Source: Candidatus Omnitrophota bacterium (GTDB lineage: Bacteria > Omnitrophota > Gorgyraeia > Gygaellales > Profunditerraquicolaceae). Taken from it: a stretch of 10,054 nt of DNA. How positions within the stretch are numbered: position 1 is the first letter of the stretch; every line of letters starts with the position of its first letter. The position numbers were made by a program, and so were the translations under genes. Location of the stretch: positions 1-10,054 of the forward strand of contig VGKF01000016.1 of the NCBI GenBank assembly GCA_016867175.1, in the 5' to 3' direction. This document shows, piece after piece, positions 1 to 5,859 of the stretch. Under the pieces are notes generated by a model. The model saw nothing but the letters and a program-made list of their open reading frames with translations, was not told the DNA's origin and searched no databases.

Positions 1-179
1 GAAGGAGGACGAACCTGCTCCCTGCCACTGCTATTTCATGCCCCTGGCAGGAATTGAGCTCCGCATGCTTTTATTTAGCGAAATCCTCCGTAGCCCGCCA
101 GGGCTCTTTCCTAATGATAAAGGGCGAAGGAGGACGAACCTGCTCCCTGCCACTGCTATTTCATGCCCCTGGCAGGAAT
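1..179. repeat. 54-bp direct repeat pair carrying a tRNA-Arg 3' end
   Basis: Bases 1-54 and 126-179 are identical over all 54 positions, at an offset of 125. The right copy runs from the flank downstream of tRNA-Arg into its acceptor and T-arm 3' strand. The left copy therefore carries the last 16 bases of the tRNA (39-54), then diverges after two more matches (56-57) around a mismatch at 55. The 71 bases between the copies (55-125) contain no ORF with support. The left copy starts at the window edge, so the repeat may extend further. It could be a tandem duplication, a dispersed repeat that captured a tRNA end, or the scar of integration at a tRNA 3' end. The identity is seen directly; the origin is inferred. 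Confidence 0.9.
84..134. other. Foldable element between the repeat copies (three-way junction potential)
   Basis: Six bases at 84-89 (tcctcc) are the perfect complement of 129-134 (ggagga). Between them lie a 5-bp hairpin, 92-96 with 101-105 and loop gcca, and a weaker 4-bp hairpin, 106-109 with 119-122. Together they could form a closed stem with two side arms. There is no U-run on either strand, so it is not an obvious intrinsic terminator. The pairing is read from the sequence; whether it folds or functions is unknown. Confidence 0.45.
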
Positions 180-237
180 CGAACCTGCCACACGCAGTTT
201 AGGAAACTGCTGCTCTATCCTTATGAGCTACAGGGGC
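164..237 (-). tRNA. tRNA-Arg (anticodon CCT)
   Basis: The minus strand folds into a full 74-nt cloverleaf. It has a 7-bp acceptor (GCCCCTG with CAGGGGC), a D-stem GCTC/GAGC, an anticodon stem GCAGT/ACTGC with the 7-base loop TTCCTAA, a 5-base variable loop, and a T-stem GCAGG/CCTGC with loop TTCGATT. The loop gives anticodon CCT, which reads AGG (Arg). The discriminator is A. The next genomic bases are TGA, so CCA is not encoded and must be added after transcription. The 5' end lies only 4 nt after the apt stop codon on the same strand, so it is probably released from the apt transcript. Its 3' end is duplicated at 39-54. Confidence 0.96.
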
Positions 238-241
238 GGTT

Positions 242-778
242 TTATTCTCCCCGAAACTTTATCAACGAATATATGGGGTAACCCTCAAGCTTATCCCTGC
301 CCTTTAAATCCACCAGCTCTATTAAAAAGGCAATCCCCATGATCTTAGCCTTATCTTGCTTTAGGAGCTCGGTTACTGCCTTAACTGTGCCGCCTGTAGC
401 CAGGAGGTCATCTATAATCAAGACCTTATCCCCGGGCTTAACCGCATCCTGGTGCATCTCTAAAGTGTCTGTGCCGTATTCCAGCTCATAAGTAACTGAT
501 TTAGTCTTCCAGGGCAGTTTTCCCTTTTTGCGTACCGGCACAAACCCGGCGCCTATCCTCTCTGCCACTGCCCCGCCTACGATAAAGCCCCTGGCCTCAA
601 CCGCCACAACCAGATCTATCTTTTTATTTTTATATTTTTTAACCAGTAAAGCTATCGCCTCTTTCAAGGCGGTCTTATTCTGCAGCAAGGTAGTAATATC
701 TCTGAATAAAATCCCCGGCTTTGGAAAATCAGGGATACTGCGCACATAAGATTCTAGGGTTGGCTTTGTTTTTTTCAT
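242..778 (-). CDS. apt: Adenine phosphoribosyltransferase
   Basis: This is the cytoplasmic purine-salvage enzyme that converts adenine and PRPP to AMP and pyrophosphate. At 178 residues it matches the family's usual length of 170-185. The N-terminal part has the family's IPDFPKPGILFRDIT signature (residues 15-29), which covers the adenine-binding hood. The EARGF segment (61-65) and the flexible loop with basic residues and Tyr97 follow. The PRPP-binding loop is VLIIDDLLATGGT at 119-131, with the paired acidic residues Asp123-Asp124. The ATG start is supported by AGGAG at 787-791, 8 nt upstream; that site overlaps the stop codon of the sigma-factor gene, which suggests translational coupling. 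The stop is TAA, 4 nt before tRNA-Arg. Both Apt and the upstream PPDK form AMP and PPi in one direction of their reactions; a functional link is only inferred. Confidence 0.97.
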   Translation of the reverse strand: MKKTKPTLESYVRSIPDFPKPGILFRDITTLLQNKTALKEAIALLVKKYKNKKIDLVVAVEARGFIVGGAVAERIGAGFVPVRKKGKLPWKTKSVTYELEYGTDTLEMHQDAVKPGDKVLIIDDLLATGGTVKAVTELLKQDKAKIMGIAFLIELVDLKGRDKLEGYPIYSLIKFRGE

Positions 779-786
779 CTCTTTAG

Positions 787-791
787 CTCCT
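787..791 (-). promoter_or_regulatory. Shine-Dalgarno site of apt overlapping the sigma-factor stop
   Basis: AGGAG on the minus strand lies 8 nt ahead of the apt ATG and overlaps the TAG stop codon of the sigma gene (790-792). Ribosomes ending the sigma gene would be positioned to start apt. Confidence 0.75.
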
Positions 792-1617
792 AAGGCAGCT
801 CTTTTATTTCTTTTTCCTGCTGCAGGACAAAGCGCCGCAGTTTACCTAAGGCTTCCGACTCTATCTGCCGCACCCGCTCGCGGGAGATACCCAGTTTTTT
901 AGAGGCCTCTGCCAAGGTATGAGGCTTGCCTGCAGCTAAGCCAAAGCGCATATCCAGGATATCTTTCTCGCGGTCAGTCATAAGCTCCAAGAGGTTCCCT
1001 ATCCTTTCCTTATCCAGGAAACGGTCGATCTCCTTGTCCGGCGATATTGCGGTCTGGCTTTGCACTAAATCCATGATCTGGCTCTCCCCCTCATCTCCTA
1101 CCGGCGCATCAAGCGATGAAGTCTGGGTATTCAACCAGAAATTTATCTGCTTAGTCTTATCCCGAGAGATGCGCATCTTTTTGGCGATCTCCTCATCTTT
1201 AGGCAGGCGTTTTAATTTCTGAGAGAGCCGCTCTGAGGTCTTCTTCCATTTGGCGATCAGCTCATTCATATAAACCGGGATGCGGATCATCTTTCCCTGC
1301 TCAGTAATAGAGCGGGTGATTGACTGTCTTATCCACCAGGCAGCATAGGTTGAGAAACGGAAACCTGTCTTATGGTTATACCTGTCCACTGCTTTCATTA
1401 ACCCCAGGTTCCCTTCTTCAATCAGGTCCAGAAAGGGTATGCCTAAGTAAAAATATTTCTTGGCGATATTGATTACCAGGCGCAGGTTTGCGCGTATCAT
1501 TTCTTTGCGCGCCTGCTCATCGCCTTTTTTGATGCGCCTGCTTAAAGCCACCTCTTCCTTAGCAGTCAATAAGGGGATCTCGCGGATCTCTTTTAAGTAT
1601 GTCTTTAAGGCTTCCAT
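790..1617 (-). CDS. RNA polymerase sigma-70 family factor, RpoD/SigA/RpoS type
   Basis: This is a promoter-recognition subunit of RNA polymerase. Region 1.2 starts at residue 2 (the ALKTYLKEI stretch). Region 2 follows, with NLRLVINIAKKY (44-55), the core-binding GNLGLMKAVDRY segment (69-80), and the -10 melting and recognition part FSTYAAWWIRQSITRSI (88-104). Region 3 begins with the IRIPVYMNE motif (111-119). Region 4 spans about 205-263, with the TLAEASKKLGISRERVRQIE helix-turn-helix for the -35 element (234-253). At 275 residues it lacks acidic region 1.1 and the large non-conserved domain of classical RpoD, so it has group 2 (RpoS-like) size but near-primary sequence in regions 2.4 and 4.2. 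ATG lies one base after the ppdK stop; the only SD candidate is a weak AGAAGG inside the ppdK end. Whether it is the housekeeping factor cannot be told from one gene. Confidence 0.94.
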   Translation of the reverse strand: MEALKTYLKEIREIPLLTAKEEVALSRRIKKGDEQARKEMIRANLRLVINIAKKYFYLGIPFLDLIEEGNLGLMKAVDRYNHKTGFRFSTYAAWWIRQSITRSITEQGKMIRIPVYMNELIAKWKKTSERLSQKLKRLPKDEEIAKKMRISRDKTKQINFWLNTQTSSLDAPVGDEGESQIMDLVQSQTAISPDKEIDRFLDKERIGNLLELMTDREKDILDMRFGLAAGKPHTLAEASKKLGISRERVRQIESEALGKLRRFVLQQEKEIKELP

Positions 1618-1618
1618 A

Positions 1619-4360
1619 TTATTTCTTTTTACCCTTCTCTTTTAATACTGCCTGCGCTGCAGCCAGGGCTGCAATCGGCACGCGAAAAGGCGAGCAGCTG
1701 ACATAATCCATACCCACGTTATGGCAGAACTCAACAGACCTGGGCTCTCCGCCATGCTCTCCGCAGATACCTACTTCAAGGGCCTTATTGGTGGCGCGGC
1801 CGCGCTGTATGGCTATCCTGATCAACTCTCCTATACCCTCCTGGTCAATGCTCTGGAAAGGGTCTTCGGGGAGGATCCCCTTTTTAATATAGTCAGGCAG
1901 GAACCCTCCGATATCATCGCGCGAGAAACCAAAACCCATCTGGGTAAGGTCATTGGTCCCGAATGAGAAAAATTGCGCAACCTGCGCAATCTTTCCGGCA
2001 ACCAGGGCTGCCCGCGGTATCTCAATCATGGTCCCGAACATATGCTTGATTTTTTTAAGGCTATATTTTGCCAGCACCTCCTGATAGACTTTTCTAGCAA
2101 TGGCTAATTGATCATTCAGTTCCGCTACGCCAGAGACTACCGGTATCATGATCTCCGGGTAGGGGTTCTTCGCTTCCTTGAGTAACTCTGCAGCTGCTTC
2201 AAAGATAGCGCGTATCTGCATGGCGCTTACCTCAGGATAAGTTACTCCCAAACGTACCCCGCGATGGCCCATCATAGGGTTAGATTCATGCAGGGCATCT
2301 GCGCGCTTGGAAAGTTCATCCATGCTGATATTAAGATCCTTGGCTAAAGCCTCCAGCTTATCTTGGCTTCTGGGGACAAACTCGTGTAAAGGCGGGTCCA
2401 AGAGACGGATTACCACCGGATAACCATTCATCGCCTCAAGCGTGCCCTTTATATCTTTCTTAACATAGGGGAAGAGCTCCTCTGCTGCCCGCTTCCTCTC
2501 CTCTTCTGTTTTAGAGACGATCATCTTGCGCAATACAAATAAAGGTTCATCCGCGCCCTTACCGTAAAACATATGCTCGGTGCGAAATAACCCGATACCT
2601 TCTGCGCCGAATGACCTGGCTTTTTTGGCATCTTCCGGGGTATCGGCATTGGTGCGGATACCCAATCTTTTAATGGAATCGCAGAGCTTAAGGAACCGGG
2701 TAAGCAAGAGGTTCTCTTCTGTGGCATCCATCATGGTAAGCTGGCCTTCGTAGAGATTACCCCTGGTGCCGTTTAAAGTAACCCAGTCTCCCTCTTTTAA
2801 TATCTTGCTCTCCGCTCGCATCTCTTTTTTTACACTATCAACATGCAGGCTGCTGCAGCCGACGATGCAACATTTCCCCCAGCCGCGCGCAACCAATGCG
2901 GCATGCGAAGTCATCCCGCCCCGTGCAGTCAAAATTGCCTGGGCAGCGCGCATACCTTCTACGTCCTCCGGATTAGTCTCTTCGCGCACCAGTATCACTT
3001 TCTTGCCGGCCTTGGCCCACTCCACCGCATCGTAGGCAGAGAAAACAATTTGTCCGTTTGCCCCACCCGGGCCAGCAGGCAAGCCTTTAGCTAAAGGCTT
3101 ATGCGTAGCCTCTGCCTTAGGGTCAATGATAGGATGCAGCAGTTCATCAAGCTGCGCAGGGGTAACGCGCATTACTGCCTCTTCTTTCTTGATGGTTTTG
3201 GCAGCTAACATATCCATTGCTATCCTTACAGCCGCCGGGCCATTGCGCTTTCCTACGCGGCATTGAAGCATGAATAAGCGGCCCTTTTCAATGGTGAACT
3301 CAATATCCTGCATATCGCGGTAATGTTTCTCCAGCCTCTTTTGTATATCGTATAGCTCTTTATAAATTACCGGCATTACCTCTTCTAAGGTGCGTAGCTC
3401 TTTATTATGTTCTGAGCGGGAGTAGCTATTAATAGGCGCTGGCGTACGAATGCCGGCAACCACATCTTCTCCCTGGGCATTGATCAGGTATTCGCCGTAA
3501 AAATTATCTTCGCCGTTACCCGGGTTACGCGTGAAGGCAACACCTGTAGCCGAATCATTACCCATATTCCCGAAGACCATGGTCTGGACATTCACCGCAG
3601 TCCCCCACTCATCCGGGATATTTTCTATACGGCGGTAACTTATTGCGCGCTTACCGTTCCAAGATGAAAATACCGCGCTAATCCCTCCCCAGAGCTGTTG
3701 CATAGGCTCGTCGGGGAATTCTTTTTTTAAGACCTCTTTGATCTTTTCCTTAAATAAAGAGCAGAGTTTCTTTAAGTCATCTGCGCTCATATCAGTATCG
3801 CTTTTGTAGCCTTTTTCTTTTTTAAGCCGGTCCATTACCCGCTCAAGCTGCTTACGGATACCCATATCATCTTTAGGCTCAACCCCTGCTGCCTTCTCCA
3901 TCACTACATCAGAGTACATCATGATCAGGCGGCGGTAGGCATCATAGACAAAGCGGCTGTTGCCATTGCTCTGCTTTATCAGGCCGGGGATAGTCTTCTC
4001 AGTCAGGCCCACGTTTAATACTGTCTCCATCATCCCGGGCATAGACCTTCTGGCGCCCGAACGCACAGAGACCAAGAGCGGGTTCTCTGGATCGCCAAAA
4101 CCACTGCTCATCGACTTCTCTACCTTCTCCAGCGCCTTCTCTACCTCTTCTTTCAGGCCTTTAGGATAGCTCTTTTTATGCTCATAATAATAAGTACAGA
4201 CTTCCGTAGTAAGAGTAAACCCTGGAGGCACAGGAAGCTTTAAGTTCTTATGGCCTGCCATCTCTGCCAGGTTTGCGCCCTTTCCGCCCAGGAGATTCTT
4301 CATGCTTTCATTTCCATCCGCCTTGCCGCCACCAAAGAAGTAAACGTATTTTCTGCTCAT
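1619..4360 (-). CDS. ppdK: Pyruvate, phosphate dikinase
   Basis: It reversibly converts ATP, phosphate and pyruvate to AMP, PPi and PEP in the cytoplasm, and can serve PPi-linked glycolysis or gluconeogenesis. At 913 residues it is slightly longer than the common 870-900. The N-terminal ATP-grasp part has GGKGANLAEM (25-34), VSVRSGARRSMPGMMET (97-113) and the ATP-site segment around 260-305. The swivelling phosphohistidine domain has GGMTSHAALVARG, with catalytic His486. The C-terminal TIM barrel binds pyruvate/PEP: GLFRTEHMF (590-598), EIMIPVVSG (736-744), GTNDLTQ (801-807) and GICGEHGGEP with catalytic Cys866. The usual LQTRxGKRT motif reads LQCRVGKRN here (365-373). ATG has AAGGAGG (4373-4379) 12 nt upstream, a slightly long spacing. 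The gene ends one base before the sigma gene. It is separated from glyQS by a palindromic repeat. Confidence 0.98.
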   Translation of the reverse strand: MSRKYVYFFGGGKADGNESMKNLLGGKGANLAEMAGHKNLKLPVPPGFTLTTEVCTYYYEHKKSYPKGLKEEVEKALEKVEKSMSSGFGDPENPLLVSVRSGARRSMPGMMETVLNVGLTEKTIPGLIKQSNGNSRFVYDAYRRLIMMYSDVVMEKAAGVEPKDDMGIRKQLERVMDRLKKEKGYKSDTDMSADDLKKLCSLFKEKIKEVLKKEFPDEPMQQLWGGISAVFSSWNGKRAISYRRIENIPDEWGTAVNVQTMVFGNMGNDSATGVAFTRNPGNGEDNFYGEYLINAQGEDVVAGIRTPAPINSYSRSEHNKELRTLEEVMPVIYKELYDIQKRLEKHYRDMQDIEFTIEKGRLFMLQCRVGKRNGPAAVRIAMDMLAAKTIKKEEAVMRVTPAQLDELLHPIIDPKAEATHKPLAKGLPAGPGGANGQIVFSAYDAVEWAKAGKKVILVREETNPEDVEGMRAAQAILTARGGMTSHAALVARGWGKCCIVGCSSLHVDSVKKEMRAESKILKEGDWVTLNGTRGNLYEGQLTMMDATEENLLLTRFLKLCDSIKRLGIRTNADTPEDAKKARSFGAEGIGLFRTEHMFYGKGADEPLFVLRKMIVSKTEEERKRAAEELFPYVKKDIKGTLEAMNGYPVVIRLLDPPLHEFVPRSQDKLEALAKDLNISMDELSKRADALHESNPMMGHRGVRLGVTYPEVSAMQIRAIFEAAAELLKEAKNPYPEIMIPVVSGVAELNDQLAIARKVYQEVLAKYSLKKIKHMFGTMIEIPRAALVAGKIAQVAQFFSFGTNDLTQMGFGFSRDDIGGFLPDYIKKGILPEDPFQSIDQEGIGELIRIAIQRGRATNKALEVGICGEHGGEPRSVEFCHNVGMDYVSCSPFRVPIAALAAAQAVLKEKGKKK

Positions 4361-4372
4361 TTCCTTTAAAAC

Positions 4373-4379
4373 CCTCCTT
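4373..4379 (-). promoter_or_regulatory. Shine-Dalgarno site of ppdK
   Basis: AAGGAGG on the minus strand lies 12 nt upstream of the ATG at 4358-4360. It is the strongest SD in the window, although the spacing is longer than the usual 5-9 nt. A second AAAGGA lies directly before the ATG, too close to serve well. Confidence 0.65.
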
Positions 4380-4388
4380 TTTATTTTG

Positions 4389-4460
4389 GGGACGGTTCTT
4401 AAGTACGGTTAGAAGTGCCCCCCCCTGGGGATACTTCTCCGGTCCACTCAGAACCGTCCC
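4389..4460. repeat. 72-bp imperfect palindrome overlapping the glyQS stop
   Basis: The ends gggacggttct (4389-4399) and agaaccgtccc (4450-4460) are perfect 11-base complements. Inside them, agaagt (4411-4416) pairs with acttct (4433-4438). The tip has C8 (4418-4425) facing G4 (4427-4430). The parts between are imperfectly complementary, so the whole unit can form one long hairpin. The right arm is coding: on the minus strand it provides the glyQS codons for Gly-Arg-Phe and the TGA stop. No U-run follows on either strand. The shape is that of a REP- or MITE-like small dispersed repeat; I recall similar GGGACGGTTC ends in other genomes but cannot confirm this here. It may still protect mRNA ends or attenuate readthrough from glyQS to ppdK. 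Confidence 0.85.
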
Positions 4461-5743
4461 TGAAGATATTCCTTTAGCCTGTCGATACTGATGCGCTCCT
4501 GCTGCATACTGTCGCGCTCGCGCACTGTTACCTGCTTATCCTCTAACGATTGCACGTCTACGGTAACGCATAAAAGCGTGCCTACCTCATCTTGCCTGCG
4601 GTAGAGCTTACCTATAGCCCCGGTATCATCATAGACGGTGATAATGGACTTTTTAAGATCTGCTGCAATGGATTTGGCCAACTCCACGATCTCCGGCCGG
4701 TTCCTTAAAAGCGGAAGCACTGCTACCTTTGTAGGCGCCAGATCCTTATGTAACTTTAAAACTACGCGGATATCATCCTTGACCTTTTCTTCTATATAGG
4801 CATCTGCCAAAAAGGCCAGGATGCTTCTGTCTACTCCGCCTGAAGGCTCAATGATGTAGGGGAGGACCTTCTCTTTTGTCGCCTCATCCAGGTAGCGCAG
4901 CTCTTTCCCGGAAACCCGCTCATGCTGTTTTAAATCAAAATCCGTGCGGTTGGCAATGCCTTCAAGCTCTGACCAGCCAAATGGGAAATTATATTCTATA
5001 TCTGTGCAAGCCAAGGCATAATGCGCCAGCTCATCCTTGCCATGAGGCCTCTTCCTTAGATTATTCTTGTTTAAGCCAAGCGCCAGATACCAATTGAAAC
5101 GGTAATCTATCCACTCCTCTAGCGACTTTTCCGCATCATTTGGATGCACAAAATATTCTACCTCCATCTGCTCGAATTCGCGCGTGCGGAAAGTGAAATT
5201 TCCCGGAGTAATCTCATTGCGGAAGGATTTGCCGATCTGCGCCAGGCCAAAAGGAAGCTTGGGGTGTTTTGAATCCAGGATATTGGAGAAATTTACGAAG
5301 ATCCCCTGCGCAGTCTCAGGCCTAAGGTAAGAAATAGAGTTAACATCCTCAACCGGGCCTAAAAAAGTCTTAAGCATCAGATTAAAGGCCCTTGCCTCTG
5401 TAAAACCTCCCCCGCATTCAGGGCATTTATCAGCTACCTGGTCAGCGCGGAAACGCTTGCGGCATTTCTTACAGTCAACTAAAAGGTCAGTAAAGCCCTT
5501 TAGGTGTCCTGAGGCCTCCCAGACCTTAGGATGCATAAGTATCGCCGCATCCATGCCAAAGATATCGTTGCGTTCATAGACCACTGACTTCCACCAGGAG
5601 CGCTTTACGTTGTTTTTGAGCTCCACGCCGTAAGGCCCGTAATCCCAGGTATTAGCAAGGCCGCCGTAGATATCCGAGGACTGGAAGATAAAACCCCTGC
5701 GCTTGCACAGGGAAACTACTTTATCCATTAAATTTTCAGCCAT
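4448..5743 (-). CDS. glyQS: Glycyl-tRNA synthetase, single-chain (alpha2) class II type
   Basis: It charges tRNA-Gly with glycine using ATP. The 431-residue protein is of the homodimeric archaeal/eukaryotic-like type found in some bacteria, not the two-subunit GlyQ/GlyS form. The N-terminal catalytic part has RRGFIFQSSDIYGG (15-28) and WDYGPYG (33-39). A zinc-binding insert has Cys91, Cys94, Cys107 and Cys110. RPETAQGIF (141-149), class II motif 2 with FRNE (174-177) and motif 3 GVDRSILAFL (303-312) follow. The anticodon-binding domain begins near KVAVLPLL (339-346) and runs to the end. The last codons and the stop lie in a palindromic repeat, so the C-terminus may differ from relatives. The ATG at 5741-5743 lacks a clear SD; Met6 is an alternative start but has none either. 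The gene stands apart from both neighbours by repeat-bearing gaps, so it may have its own promoter. Confidence 0.97.
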   Translation of the reverse strand: MAENLMDKVVSLCKRRGFIFQSSDIYGGLANTWDYGPYGVELKNNVKRSWWKSVVYERNDIFGMDAAILMHPKVWEASGHLKGFTDLLVDCKKCRKRFRADQVADKCPECGGGFTEARAFNLMLKTFLGPVEDVNSISYLRPETAQGIFVNFSNILDSKHPKLPFGLAQIGKSFRNEITPGNFTFRTREFEQMEVEYFVHPNDAEKSLEEWIDYRFNWYLALGLNKNNLRKRPHGKDELAHYALACTDIEYNFPFGWSELEGIANRTDFDLKQHERVSGKELRYLDEATKEKVLPYIIEPSGGVDRSILAFLADAYIEEKVKDDIRVVLKLHKDLAPTKVAVLPLLRNRPEIVELAKSIAADLKKSIITVYDDTGAIGKLYRRQDEVGTLLCVTVDVQSLEDKQVTVRERDSMQQERISIDRLKEYLQGRF

Positions 5744-5752
5744 AATCTTTTA

Positions 5753-5781
5753 TATTTATCACAATTTAAAGCTTGGGTCAA
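5753..5781 (-). promoter_or_regulatory. Possible sigma-70 promoter for glyQS
   Basis: TTGACC (5776-5781, 5 of 6 to the -35 consensus) lies inside the 16-bp inverted-repeat arm. A 17-base spacer separates it from TAAATA (5753-5758), which matches the -10 consensus at only three positions. A start 7 or so bases further on would fall almost at the ATG, giving a nearly leaderless mRNA; this would fit the absence of an SD. The weak -10 keeps this tentative. Confidence 0.3.
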
Positions 5782-5828
5782 GCAAAATTGGAGCTGCCTA
5801 TAACTTTAGCGACAATTTTGCTTGACCC
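5775..5828. repeat. Perfect 16-bp inverted repeat upstream of glyQS
   Basis: gggtcaagcaaaattg (5775-5790) and its exact complement (5813-5828) are separated by 22 bases. No U-run follows either arm, so it is not a standard intrinsic terminator, although a stem of this length would form readily in RNA. It could be a MITE-like dispersed repeat or a regulatory or processing hairpin between the upstream five-gene unit and glyQS. No target-site duplication is visible at its ends. Confidence 0.85.
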
Positions 5829-5853
5829 CCGAGGGCTAGAGGCCGAGGGGGTC
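5824..5853. other. Second hairpin competing with the 16-bp inverted repeat
   Basis: gaccccc (5824-5830) pairs perfectly with gggggtc (5847-5853) around a 16-base loop. Bases 5824-5828 are also the outer end of the 16-bp inverted repeat, so those five positions cannot be in both stems. In transcript order this hairpin comes first, directly after the stop of the preceding gene. It may help end the upstream transcript, but no U-run follows. Confidence 0.55.
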
Positions 5854-5859
5854 TTCAGA

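Noticed and set aside
39..57. A second tRNA-Arg gene in the left repeat copy
   Set aside because: Only the 3' 16 bases (plus two more matches) resemble the tRNA; no anticodon arm, D-arm or 5' acceptor strand follows.
1..179. CRISPR array
   Set aside because: Only two repeat copies of 54 bases with a 71-base spacer that itself folds, and no cas gene; this does not fit an array.
54..281. Plus-strand 75-codon reading frame
   Set aside because: It runs antisense through the whole tRNA gene and the apt end, and has no SD or recognisable product.
926..1222. Plus-strand reading frame of 98 codons inside the sigma gene
   Set aside because: It is antisense to conserved sigma regions 3-4, with low-complexity Ser/Arg composition typical of a shadow frame.
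2766..3094. Overlapping plus-strand reading frames inside ppdK
   Set aside because: They lie opposite the conserved phosphohistidine domain of a full-length enzyme, have no SD and no recognisable motif.
4361..4460. Intrinsic terminator between glyQS and ppdK
   Set aside because: The hairpin is strong, but the bases after it on the minus strand are CAAAATAAAAAGG, with no U-run.
5744..5859. T-box riboswitch ahead of glyQS
   Set aside because: No conserved T-box sequence (AGGGTGG...), specifier loop or terminator U-run could be found in the 116-base gap.
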